5,000 bases of DNA. It comes from Nitrososphaerota archaeon (GTDB lineage: Archaea > Thermoproteota > Nitrososphaeria > Nitrososphaerales > Nitrosopumilaceae). The notes beneath the pieces were generated by a model. It saw only the letters and a program-made list of their open reading frames with translations, made no database searches and had not been told where the DNA came from. The translations under genes and the position numbers were made by a program. How positions within the stretch are numbered: the stretch's first letter is position 1; the number at the start of each line of letters is the position of its first letter. This document shows, in pieces, positions 1 to 5,000 of the stretch. The DNA lies in assembly GCA_018263495.1 (NCBI GenBank), contig JAANXC010000062.1, positions 1 to 5,000 on the forward strand, written 5' to 3'.

Positions 1-399
1 AGTACAGCTAATGCAGGACATATATCTCATAAAGTAACTGATGATATATTCGATACGTTAATGGGCAAAAAGGAAATTGTTACTATTGATAACATAAAGT
101 ATGAAAAAGTTCAGTATACATTTAGTCCAACTTTAGAACAAAGATGGATGGGAATGTACCCAATTTTTGAACAAATCAATATAAACATCAAAGTGGAAGG
201 AGATGCGGCTACACAGATGAATAAAAAAATCAAGGATCATAATGTATGGAAAATACATTATTGCGCAGACTTTGCTAACATCGGGCATCATGATGGATTA
301 CAATGTATACCTATTTTTCAAGTCCTAGTTCCAACCATGACATTAGAACCAACTGATGTTATCACTCAGCACTGGACAATTTTAAGAGAACTGAACTAA
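1..399 (+). CDS. Hypothetical protein, 5' end outside window (partial)
   Basis: I do not recognise this protein. The frame is open from the first base and ends at TAA 397-399, giving 132 residues; an in-frame ATG at 61 would give 112. I prefer the longer, truncated reading because the first 20 codons look protein-like and no TATA-like element sits about 26 bp before base 61, unlike the other promoters here. The nearest, around 19-25 and 44-50, are at the wrong distance. The visible part is soluble, with no membrane segment. It has a strand-rich centre (around INIKVEG) and a His/Cys-containing stretch near residues 87-103 (HYCADF, then GHHDGLQC) that could bind metal, but the spacing matches no motif I know. 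It converges on the 5S rRNA gene with a 19-bp gap. That it is a real gene is fairly likely; its function is unknown. Confidence 0.6.
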   Translation, partial: STANAGHISHKVTDDIFDTLMGKKEIVTIDNIKYEKVQYTFSPTLEQRWMGMYPIFEQININIKVEGDAATQMNKKIKDHNVWKIHYCADFANIGHHDGLQCIPIFQVLVPTMTLEPTDVITQHWTILRELN

Positions 400-418
400 A
401 ATTTTTGTAAAATAAAAT
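400..418 (-). terminator. T-rich archaeal terminator of the 5S rRNA gene
   Basis: Read on the minus strand, directly after the 5S 3' end, the sequence runs TTTTATTTT (417 down to 409) with no hairpin, the usual form of an archaeal intrinsic terminator. On the plus strand the same gap carries T5 (402-406), which could end the transcript of the convergent upstream gene, so this 19-bp spacer may serve both directions. Confidence 0.6.
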
Positions 419-531
419 GCCAGCACTACCACTTCCCAACAGCTCTCGCACGTCAGTAACACGATAGCGACATTGGGTTTGACTTCCAGGTTCGGAAAGG
501 GTCTGGGTCGCACCCCAACGCTATGACCGGC
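419..531 (-). rRNA. rrf: 5S ribosomal RNA
   Basis: This is the 5S RNA of the large ribosomal subunit. The minus strand begins GCCGGTCATAGCG and ends GTAGTGCTGGC. These ends pair into a 6-bp helix I containing two G-U wobbles. Inside are hallmark 5S segments: CATAGCGTTGGGGT near the 5' end, TTCCGAACCTGGAAGTCAA as the loop B/C region, and ACGTGCGAGAGC with TGTTGGGAAGT in the helix IV/V and loop E arm. The resulting 113 nt is slightly short for 5S (about 115-125), so the mature ends may reach a few bases further. No 16S, 23S or tRNA gene flanks it, so it is a free-standing unit with its own promoter and terminator, as is usual in Thaumarchaeota. It is divergent from the ABCE1 gene. Identification is confident; the exact ends are not. 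Confidence 0.93.
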
Positions 532-550
532 TTATTTCGTTAAGAAATAA
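532..550. repeat. Perfect inverted repeat abutting the 5S rRNA 5' end
   Basis: TTATTTC (532-538), a 5-base spacer GTTAA, then GAAATAA (544-550) form a perfect 7-bp palindromic pair. On the 5S strand it lies immediately before the first base of helix I. If transcribed it could be a weak AU-rich stem in a 5S precursor; if not, it spans the likely start-site region and could be a protein-binding site. The arms are AT-rich, so chance cannot be excluded. Confidence 0.45.
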
Positions 551-556
551 TCTTCT

Positions 557-565
557 CTATTAAGG
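557..565 (-). promoter_or_regulatory. Probable TATA box of the 5S rRNA gene
   Basis: On the minus strand CTTAATAG (564 down to 557) lies about 26-29 bp before the mature 5S 5' end at 531, the usual archaeal TATA-to-start distance, which predicts initiation around 531-535. A second candidate, TTTTAATC (584 down to 577), would imply a 5' leader of about 20 nt. The element is a weak match to the consensus, so the assignment rests mainly on position. Confidence 0.4.
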
Positions 566-617
566 TAACTGTGCCTGATTAAAACAAACCTGATTGTTCT
601 TTCTATCTTCTGATGAG

Positions 618-626
618 ATATAAATT
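618..626 (+). promoter_or_regulatory. TATA box of the ABCE1-Trm5 operon
   Basis: ATATAAATT is a good archaeal TATA element. Its centre (622) is 26 bp before the ATG at 648, so transcription should begin at or within a base or two of the start codon. That predicts a leaderless mRNA, in agreement with the lack of any Shine-Dalgarno sequence in 627-647. Confidence 0.7.
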
Positions 627-647
627 AAAGATAAACAAAATGTACTC

Positions 648-2426
648 ATGACTCATCGTGTTGCAGTATTAGATAAGGAATTATGTCAGCCAAAAAAATG
701 TGGTTTAGAATGTATCAAGTATTGTCCAGTAAACAAATCGGGAGCAGATTGTATTATACTGAATGAAGAAACAAAAAAAGCACAGATTGATGAAGATATT
801 TGCAACGGATGTGGTATTTGTGTTAAAGTTTGTCCTTTTGAAGCAATAACTATTGTTAATTTAGCTACAGAATTAGCCACTGATAAAATTCATCAGTACG
901 GGCAGAACTCTTTTCGTTTGTACAAATTGCCTACCCCAAAGAAAGGAGAAGTTATAGGATTGTTGGGAAGAAATGGCATGGGAAAAAGCACAGTCATCAA
1001 TATTTTATCAGGAAATTTGAAACCTAATTTGGGAAAATTTGATGAGCCGCCAGAATGGGATGAAATTTTAAAATTTTACAGTGGAACAGAATTAAAATCA
1101 CATTTTGAAAAGATCAAAGACGGTCAAATCAGCGCTTCTATAAAACCACAACAAGTTTACGATATAACCAAAGTTTTTGACGGTACGGGCAAAGAACTGC
1201 TTGAAAAATATGATGAGAGAGGAATCACTAACCAATTAATAAAAATGCTAGACTTGAAAAATTCAGTAGATCAAAATGTAAAAGAACTTAGCGGGGGCGA
1301 ATTACAAAGATTAGCAGTAGCTGTTACGTCAGTAAAGGATGCAGATTTCTACTTTTTTGATGAACCGTCATCATATAATGATATATACCAACGCATGGGT
1401 GTTGCAAGAGTTATTCAAAGCCTAGCAAAGACTGGAAAGAGTGTAATGGTGGTTGAACATGATTTAACGTTGTTAGATTATGTAAGTGATTTAATTGAGG
1501 TACTCTACGGAGTTTCTTCTGCATATGGAATTGTATCTGGTGTATTGTCTACTAAGGTAGGAATCAACGTATTTCTTGATGGATATCTTCCAAATGAGAA
1601 TGTTAGATTTCGCGATAAAAAATTCTCCTTTGACGTTTCAACAACTACAGGACAATTTGTCGAAGGGAAAATTATAATGAAATATCCAATCCTTGAAAAA
1701 AAATATTCAAAGTTTGATGTAATTATAGATGCAGGGCAAGTACGCAAGGGAGAGGTTTTAGGAATTTTAGGTGCAAATGCACTTGGTAAAACTACTATGA
1801 TGAAAATGATTGCTGGTGTAGAAAAACCAGATTCTGGCAGTATAGATAAAAAACTCAAAATTGCTTACAAGCCACAATATCTTTCAAGTGATATTGATGT
1901 AGATGTTGTATCAATACTAAACAAGGCAAATGAAGGATTGATTGAAGGAAGTCAAGAAGAAGAACAAATAGTTGATCCGTTAAAAATTAAAAAACTCTAT
2001 AACAAGTCAATAAAAAATTTGTCTGGAGGAGAGCTCCAAAAGGTGTCAATTGTTACTTGTCTTCTCCAAAAAGCTGATCTGTATGCACTCGATGAACCAT
2101 CTGCCTTTTTAGATGTTGAAGACAGAATAGCTGTTGCAAAATTCATTCAGAAGTTTACTAGGTCTTATGGAAAATCAGCTATGATTATTGATCATGATGT
2201 GCAGTTATTAGATCTGGTTTCTGATTCAATGGTTATTTTTGAAGGAACATCTGGTATTAATGGCCATGCAACATCTCCCTTATCAAAGGTCGAAGGTATG
2301 AATAAATTCCTAAAATCTTTGGATGTCACTTTTAGAAGAGATGAAAAGAGCCGCAGACCACGAGTAAACAAGGAAAAGAGTAGGCTGGATAAGATACAAA
2401 AAGCAGAATCAAATTTCTATTATTAA
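648..2426 (+). CDS. Ribosome recycling ATPase ABCE1/RLI (Fe-S, twin ABC)
   Basis: This soluble cytoplasmic ATPase splits ribosomes into subunits after termination, working with aRF1 or Pelota. All family landmarks are present in its 592 residues, the normal length. An N-terminal two-cluster [4Fe-4S] domain has cysteines at 13, 18, 22, 26 and at 52, 55, 58, 62. NBD1 has Walker A GRNGMGKST (107-115), the helix-loop-helix insert (about 137-157), signature LSGGELQR (214-221), Walker B ending DEP (238-240) and H-loop His271. After a hinge, NBD2 has Walker A GANALGKTT (375-383), LSGGELQK (458-465), DEP (482-484) and His516. The tail (RRPRVNK, then LDKIQK and FYY) is the conserved second hinge region. 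The ATG at 648 fits the family N-terminus (VAVLDKELC) and the promoter spacing. Minor variations are Ala-Leu inside the NBD2 P-loop and SSYND in the NBD1 D-loop region; neither removes a catalytic residue. Its stop overlaps the next gene by one base. Confidence 0.97.
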   Translation: MTHRVAVLDKELCQPKKCGLECIKYCPVNKSGADCIILNEETKKAQIDEDICNGCGICVKVCPFEAITIVNLATELATDKIHQYGQNSFRLYKLPTPKKGEVIGLLGRNGMGKSTVINILSGNLKPNLGKFDEPPEWDEILKFYSGTELKSHFEKIKDGQISASIKPQQVYDITKVFDGTGKELLEKYDERGITNQLIKMLDLKNSVDQNVKELSGGELQRLAVAVTSVKDADFYFFDEPSSYNDIYQRMGVARVIQSLAKTGKSVMVVEHDLTLLDYVSDLIEVLYGVSSAYGIVSGVLSTKVGINVFLDGYLPNENVRFRDKKFSFDVSTTTGQFVEGKIIMKYPILEKKYSKFDVIIDAGQVRKGEVLGILGANALGKTTMMKMIAGVEKPDSGSIDKKLKIAYKPQYLSSDIDVDVVSILNKANEGLIEGSQEEEQIVDPLKIKKLYNKSIKNLSGGELQKVSIVTCLLQKADLYALDEPSAFLDVEDRIAVAKFIQKFTRSYGKSAMIIDHDVQLLDLVSDSMVIFEGTSGINGHATSPLSKVEGMNKFLKSLDVTFRRDEKSRRPRVNKEKSRLDKIQKAESNFYY

Positions 2427-3262
2427 TGTCACGAATATTAAAAAAAATATTGGGTTCATTGCTTACTGCAAAAGAATCTGATGAGCTCATTTCAGCCTTT
2501 GACCAAGTTGGCAATATCATAATAGTGAAAATACCTGATTCACTATTACCAAAGAAGAAACTGATTGGTGAAACACTTTTAGAACAAGTGAAGAGTGCAA
2601 AGTCTGTTTTTTATCAATCATCTTCTGTTGAGGGAGAATTTCGAACTAGAGATTTAGAAATTATAGCTGGAGATGATAAAACAGAAACTGAATACAAAGA
2701 ATCTGGATGTAGGTTCATAGTAGATGTTAGAAAAGCATTCTTTTCTCCAAGATTATCGTCAGAACGAATGCGAATTTCTGAATTGGTAAATGATGGAGAA
2801 GTAATAGTTAACATGTTTGGAGGAATTGGAATGTTCTCAATCATTGCTGCAAAAAAGAAAAAATGTACTATATACAACATTGATATCAATCCGGATGCCG
2901 CAAAATTTTGCCAAAAAAACATTGCGATAAACAAACTCGCAGGAAACGTAATATCAATTCATGGTGATGTATCTGATGTAATAAGAAATGAATTAGAAAG
3001 CAAATCTGACAGAACACTCATGTTACTCCCTGAAAAATCAGATGAATTTCTAAACTTAGCCATTCTGACTGCAAAAAATAATGGTATTATTCATTATTAT
3101 TCACATATTCATGCAGATAAAAAATCAGATGCAGCAAAATTATCAGAACAACATTATTTGGAGGTTGCACCTGTAAAATCTACAATACTAGGTTCCAAAA
3201 TAGTTAGGCCAGTTGGTCCTAGATTCTATCAAACTGTAGTTGATATAAAAATAAAACAATAA
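2426..3262 (+). CDS. Trm5-family tRNA methyltransferase (probable tRNA G37 enzyme)
   Basis: This is a class I SAM-dependent methyltransferase of the Trm5/TYW2 (Met-10+) family. Trm5 makes m1G37 next to the anticodon, preventing frameshifts; TYW2 relatives transfer an aminocarboxypropyl group in wyosine synthesis. Visible are EFRTRDLEIIAG (71-82) and GCRFIVDV with FFSPRLSSER (94-114) of the family's D2 domain, including the Arg and Glu that Trm5 uses near the active site. SAM motif I is NMFGGIGMF (129-137), motif II IDINPDA (152-158), followed by LLPEKSDEFL (200-209) and IIHYY (221-225). SPRL and LPxK...EFL favour Trm5 over TYW2. At 278 residues it is shorter than two-domain archaeal Trm5 (about 330) and appears to lack most of the D1 tRNA-elbow domain. 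The motif I acidic residue is Asn129 and the catalytic NLP motif reads LLP, so activity and exact product are uncertain. The ATG shares one base with the ABCE1 stop (TAATG), implying coupled translation. Confidence 0.85.
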   Translation: MSRILKKILGSLLTAKESDELISAFDQVGNIIIVKIPDSLLPKKKLIGETLLEQVKSAKSVFYQSSSVEGEFRTRDLEIIAGDDKTETEYKESGCRFIVDVRKAFFSPRLSSERMRISELVNDGEVIVNMFGGIGMFSIIAAKKKKCTIYNIDINPDAAKFCQKNIAINKLAGNVISIHGDVSDVIRNELESKSDRTLMLLPEKSDEFLNLAILTAKNNGIIHYYSHIHADKKSDAAKLSEQHYLEVAPVKSTILGSKIVRPVGPRFYQTVVDIKIKQ

Positions 3263-3264
3263 GG
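3243..3264 (-). terminator. T-rich terminator after the small membrane protein gene
   Basis: Just past the minus-strand stop codon (3265-3267) the minus strand reads TTTTATTTTT (3256 down to 3247), a typical hairpin-free archaeal terminator. It lies inside the 3' end of the convergent methyltransferase gene, so the two transcripts must overlap at their 3' ends or end very close together. Confidence 0.5.
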
Positions 3265-3489
3265 TTAGTTATCGTCATCTTGTATTATTGATGATGGAGA
3301 AGATTTTGTTGTAGCCATCATATATCCTATCCAAGAAATTACTCCAAGAATTCCTCCAACAATCATTAAAATGGATAATTGTAAAACAATTGGGCTCCAT
3401 TCTGATAACATTAGAAGGTATGAGTATAGAAAAAACGCAGATATGGCTAGAACAAATACCATAATACCTTGAGCTTTACGTCTTGACAA
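3265..3489 (-). CDS. Small two-helix membrane protein of unknown function
   Basis: I do not recognise a family. The 74-residue product has a basic N-terminus (MSRRKAQG), a first hydrophobic helix around residues 9-28, a short loop containing Glu and Pro, a second Gly-rich helix around 35-59 (LMIVGGILGVISWIGYMM), and a Ser/Asp tail ending QDDDN. The positive-inside rule suggests a hairpin with both ends in the cytoplasm. The start is TTG at 3489: no in-frame ATG or GTG lies between it and the upstream stop (TAA at 3513-3511), and a TATA-like AAATAAATAA is centred about 26 bp before it. The alternative is the ATG at codon 9, which would remove the basic N-terminus. It lies 35 bp downstream of the acetyltransferase gene on the same strand, so read-through expression is also possible. 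Coding nature is supported by the clean two-helix pattern and tight packing between neighbours. Confidence 0.68.
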   Translation of the reverse strand: MSRRKAQGIMVFVLAISAFFLYSYLLMLSEWSPIVLQLSILMIVGGILGVISWIGYMMATTKSSPSSIIQDDDN

Positions 3490-3510
3490 TGTGTAAAAAT
3501 TAGTCTCTAG

Positions 3511-3520
3511 TTATTTATTT
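3511..3520 (-). promoter_or_regulatory. Probable TATA box of the small membrane protein gene
   Basis: Minus-strand AAATAAATAA is centred near 3515, about 26 bp before the TTG at 3489. This matches the spacing seen at the ABCE1 promoter and predicts a leaderless transcript starting at the TTG. It overlaps the short spacer after the acetyltransferase stop codon (TAG, 3527-3525). A T5 run (3499 down to 3495) between box and start could also weakly terminate acetyltransferase transcripts. Confidence 0.5.
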
Positions 3521-3524
3521 GAAT

Positions 3525-4004
3525 CTAGTTAGCAAGATCAATAGCCATAACGTATGCATCTTCGCCATCACGATAATATGCTTTCAATCTTTGTGTTATA
3601 GAAAACCCCAATTTCTCATATAATCTCACAGCATCATTATTACTACATCTAACTTCCAAGTATAGTTCAGAACACTGTCTGATTTTCACGCCTTTAATAC
3701 CCTCGTTTACTAGTGCACTACCGAATCCTTTACTCCTATGTTCATTCATAACTGCAATAGATACAACGTGACCTTTTTTCACGAAACCCAGTTTTTTAAA
3801 ATTTGAAAATCCATGTTCCATCTTGCACATTATGTATCCCACTATTTTACCAGAAATTTCAGCGACAACGAATGCCTCCGGCAATTCTTCAAGTAAACTT
3901 TCATAAAAATAATCAGAATAATGTTCAGGAAGTGTTCCCAGATTAATTTCCATTACAGGTATGATATCACCAAGTTCACATCTCCTAAGAATACAATCTC
4001 CCAT
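3525..4004 (-). CDS. GNAT N-acetyltransferase, archaeal Ard1/RimI type
   Basis: This enzyme transfers acetyl from acetyl-CoA to protein N-termini; the closest relatives are archaeal NatA-like Ard1 enzymes such as Sulfolobus Ard1, which have broad N-terminal specificity. From the ATG at 4004 it has 159 residues, normal for the family. Motifs in order are NLGTLPEHYSDYF (21-33), the substrate-side segment with Glu27 at the position of the Ard1 active-site Glu; KIVGYIM (53-59) with HGFSNFKK; KGHVVSIAV (77-85), the beta4 strand; HRSKGFGSAL (89-98), the acetyl-CoA pyrophosphate loop RxxGxG; and LEVRCSNNDAVRLYEKLGF (116-134), with YYRDGEDAYVM at the end. The start is uncertain: an in-frame GTG at 4025 lies about 25 bp from the TATA-like box and would add seven residues, while a TTG at 4073 lies upstream of that box and is unlikely. 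It is divergent from the M50 gene. Function class is confident; in vivo substrates are not known. Confidence 0.92.
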   Translation of the reverse strand: MGDCILRRCELGDIIPVMEINLGTLPEHYSDYFYESLLEELPEAFVVAEISGKIVGYIMCKMEHGFSNFKKLGFVKKGHVVSIAVMNEHRSKGFGSALVNEGIKGVKIRQCSELYLEVRCSNNDAVRLYEKLGFSITQRLKAYYRDGEDAYVMAIDLAN

Positions 4005-4043
4005 TTGTTTCAGTATTACTTGCACATTTGCAATGAAGGCGTG

Positions 4044-4057
4044 CAAATATTTAATTT
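4044..4057 (-). promoter_or_regulatory. TATA-like element of the acetyltransferase promoter
   Basis: Minus-strand AAATTAAATATTTG is centred near 4050 and predicts initiation near 4024, either at the GTG codon (4025-4023, leaderless) or with a 20-nt leader before the ATG at 4004. Its core AAATATTT (4045-4052) is self-complementary, so it could also be read toward the divergent M50 gene, giving a start near 4076. Confidence 0.5.
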
Positions 4058-4071
4058 TAGAGTAAAAAAGC

Positions 4072-4078
4072 AATTAAT
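4072..4078 (+). promoter_or_regulatory. Possible TATA box of the M50 protease gene
   Basis: AATTAAT is centred about 27 bp before the ATG at 4102, the spacing expected for a leaderless transcript. No Shine-Dalgarno-like sequence precedes the ATG. The match to consensus is weak, and the stronger AT element at 4044-4057 is an alternative that would imply a leader of about 26 nt. Confidence 0.35.
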
Positions 4079-4101
4079 GGAATGTATTTGTATGATAAAC
4101 C

Positions 4102-5000
4102 ATGGCTGATCTAACACAGGATGAAGTAGTCTCAAAAGTATCTTCGATTTTTGATGTCAAAGACATAGTAATCAATACCAATGATATACGGCTTAAAATA
4201 GAAGACAAAGATTTCAAAAACAAATTCGTGAACCTAGCCAGACAACTAGAAGTTAGAAATTTTGTACCGCATCTTGAAAAATCTTTTGACGGAGTGGATA
4301 TTGTTGTAACCAGATTACCTGAAGCTAAAAGAAAATGGTTATCAAAATCCTGGGTGCCTAGAATTCTTTTTGCTGTAACTGTTACCATGGTATTGATTGA
4401 TGGTTATTTTAGAACCGATTTTGTAAATTCTCTTGCCTTTATAGGAGATCCTTTTGAGATGTCAATTTTGTATGCATTTTCACTTATTGGCATTTTGGGT
4501 GTTCATGAATCAGGACATCTCATTGCAGCCAAAAAACATAAAATCAGAACGACATGGCCATATTTTATTCCGGGAGTACCAGTGTTTGGCATTCCAACCT
4601 TTGGGGCACTAATTCAATCAAAAGGTCTTACAATCAATCGTGACATTTTGTTTGATGTAGCAATTGCTGGACCCATTGCAGGTTTAGTTATAGCAATTAT
4701 CGTTTGCATTTTTGGGGCATATACATCACCAGAAATTAGCAACGAATTAGCTGATGAATTGTTTAAGGAATCACAACTCATGAAAATGAATATGCCAATA
4801 CTCATGTCAATTTCCCTTGATGCTTTTGATAAGGGCGGAAAAGATGCACAAGTGGTTATGTCTCCTATAATGTTTGCCGCATGGCTAGGTTTTCTTATTA
4901 CGTTTTTGAATTTACTGCCAGCATGGCAGCTAGATGGGGGACATATGGCAAGATCTCTTTTTGGAAAAAAATGGCATAAGATTGCTACATATGCCAGCAT
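4102..5000 (+). CDS. Site-2-protease-type M50 membrane metalloprotease (partial, 3' end outside)
   Basis: This is an intramembrane zinc protease of family M50, which cuts transmembrane segments of substrate proteins. The frame runs from ATG 4102 to the window edge without a stop, 299 codons. A soluble N-terminal region (about 1-80) starts MADLTQDEVV and contains a charged alpha/beta-looking segment. Hydrophobic segments follow at about 86-102 and 119-141; the second carries the zinc site HESGH (135-139). A Pro/Gly-rich loop (IPGVPVFGIPTFGALI) follows, then FDVAIAGPIAGLVIAIIV at about 186-203, a hydrophilic stretch (210-255) and a helix ending in LLPAWQLDGGH (271-281), whose Asp278 is the expected third zinc ligand. 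The core resembles the EGY-like S2P proteins of archaea, cyanobacteria and plastids. All catalytic residues are present, so it should be active. It is transcribed divergently from the acetyltransferase gene. The substrate cannot be inferred. Confidence 0.93.
   Translation, partial: MADLTQDEVVSKVSSIFDVKDIVINTNDIRLKIEDKDFKNKFVNLARQLEVRNFVPHLEKSFDGVDIVVTRLPEAKRKWLSKSWVPRILFAVTVTMVLIDGYFRTDFVNSLAFIGDPFEMSILYAFSLIGILGVHESGHLIAAKKHKIRTTWPYFIPGVPVFGIPTFGALIQSKGLTINRDILFDVAIAGPIAGLVIAIIVCIFGAYTSPEISNELADELFKESQLMKMNMPILMSISLDAFDKGGKDAQVVMSPIMFAAWLGFLITFLNLLPAWQLDGGHMARSLFGKKWHKIATYAS

Noticed and set aside
608..620. TGATGA resembling a C box of a C/D box guide RNA upstream of ABCE1
   Set aside because: No D box (CTGA) follows on the same strand before the gene, and there is no C'/D' pair or terminal stem; it overlaps the TATA region.
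1505..1858. 117-residue open frame on the minus strand inside ABCE1
   Set aside because: It lies wholly within the second half of a fully conserved ABCE1 gene, has no promoter-like element, and its hydrophobic, Ser/Pro-rich composition is what antisense of AT-rich coding sequence gives.
2614..2934. 106-residue minus-strand frame inside the methyltransferase gene
   Set aside because: It is antisense to the conserved D2 and SAM-binding motifs; a coding shadow.
4045..4052. AAATATTT palindrome as a dedicated operator site
   Set aside because: It is short, pure A/T and lies within a TATA-like element, which explains it adequately.
3921..4109. 62-residue plus-strand frame between the acetyltransferase and M50 genes
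   Set aside because: It overlaps the acetyltransferase N-terminus and the divergent promoter elements, and shows no recognisable motif.
4074..4388. 104-residue minus-strand frame opposite the M50 N-terminus
   Set aside because: It is antisense to a gene with clear HESGH and LDGGH motifs and covers the divergent promoter region; no family resemblance.
4614..5000. 128-residue minus-strand frame running off the window end
   Set aside because: It is antisense to the M50 catalytic core; the plus-strand motifs are decisive.

Overview
This is an AT-rich, gene-dense stretch of archaeal chromosome, most probably from an ammonia-oxidising Nitrososphaerota (Thaumarchaeota) of the Nitrosopumilus type. 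Archaeal origin is supported by a full-length ABCE1/RLI ribosome-recycling ATPase with two N-terminal Fe-S clusters, a Trm5-family tRNA methyltransferase, an archaeal Ard1/RimI-type N-acetyltransferase, TATA-like boxes about 26 bp upstream of start codons with no Shine-Dalgarno sequences, and T-rich terminators without hairpins. The genus-level guess rests on base composition, the protein variants and a free-standing 5S rRNA gene, so it is inference.

Layout. Bases 1-399 (+) hold the 3' part of an unrecognised soluble protein. Bases 419-531 (-) are a 5S rRNA gene, convergent with it, with a T-rich terminator in the 20-bp gap. A 116-bp intergenic region (532-647) separates the 5S gene from the divergent ABCE1 gene (648-2426, +). 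ABCE1 shares one base (TAATG) with the following Trm5-like methyltransferase (2426-3262, +), so the two are probably one transcript. Only 2 bp further on is the convergent stop of a 74-residue two-helix membrane protein (3265-3489, -). Upstream of it on the same strand is the GNAT acetyltransferase (3525-4004, -, or starting at 4025). A 97-bp divergent promoter region leads to a site-2-protease-type M50 membrane metalloprotease (4102-5000, +) cut by the window edge.

Functionally the centre is a translation neighbourhood: 5S rRNA (ribosome component), ABCE1 (ribosome splitting), Trm5-like enzyme (tRNA position 37, reading-frame maintenance) and an N-terminal acetyltransferase that acts on new proteins. 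The M50 protease and the small membrane protein are membrane-associated and have no evident link to it.

I found no mobile element, CRISPR array, tRNA or defence-type system, and no evidence of an undescribed multi-gene system. The points most worth a second look are the altered catalytic and SAM-binding motifs of the Trm5-like protein, a perfect inverted repeat abutting the 5S gene, and a consistent leaderless-promoter geometry that points to TTG and GTG starts for two genes.
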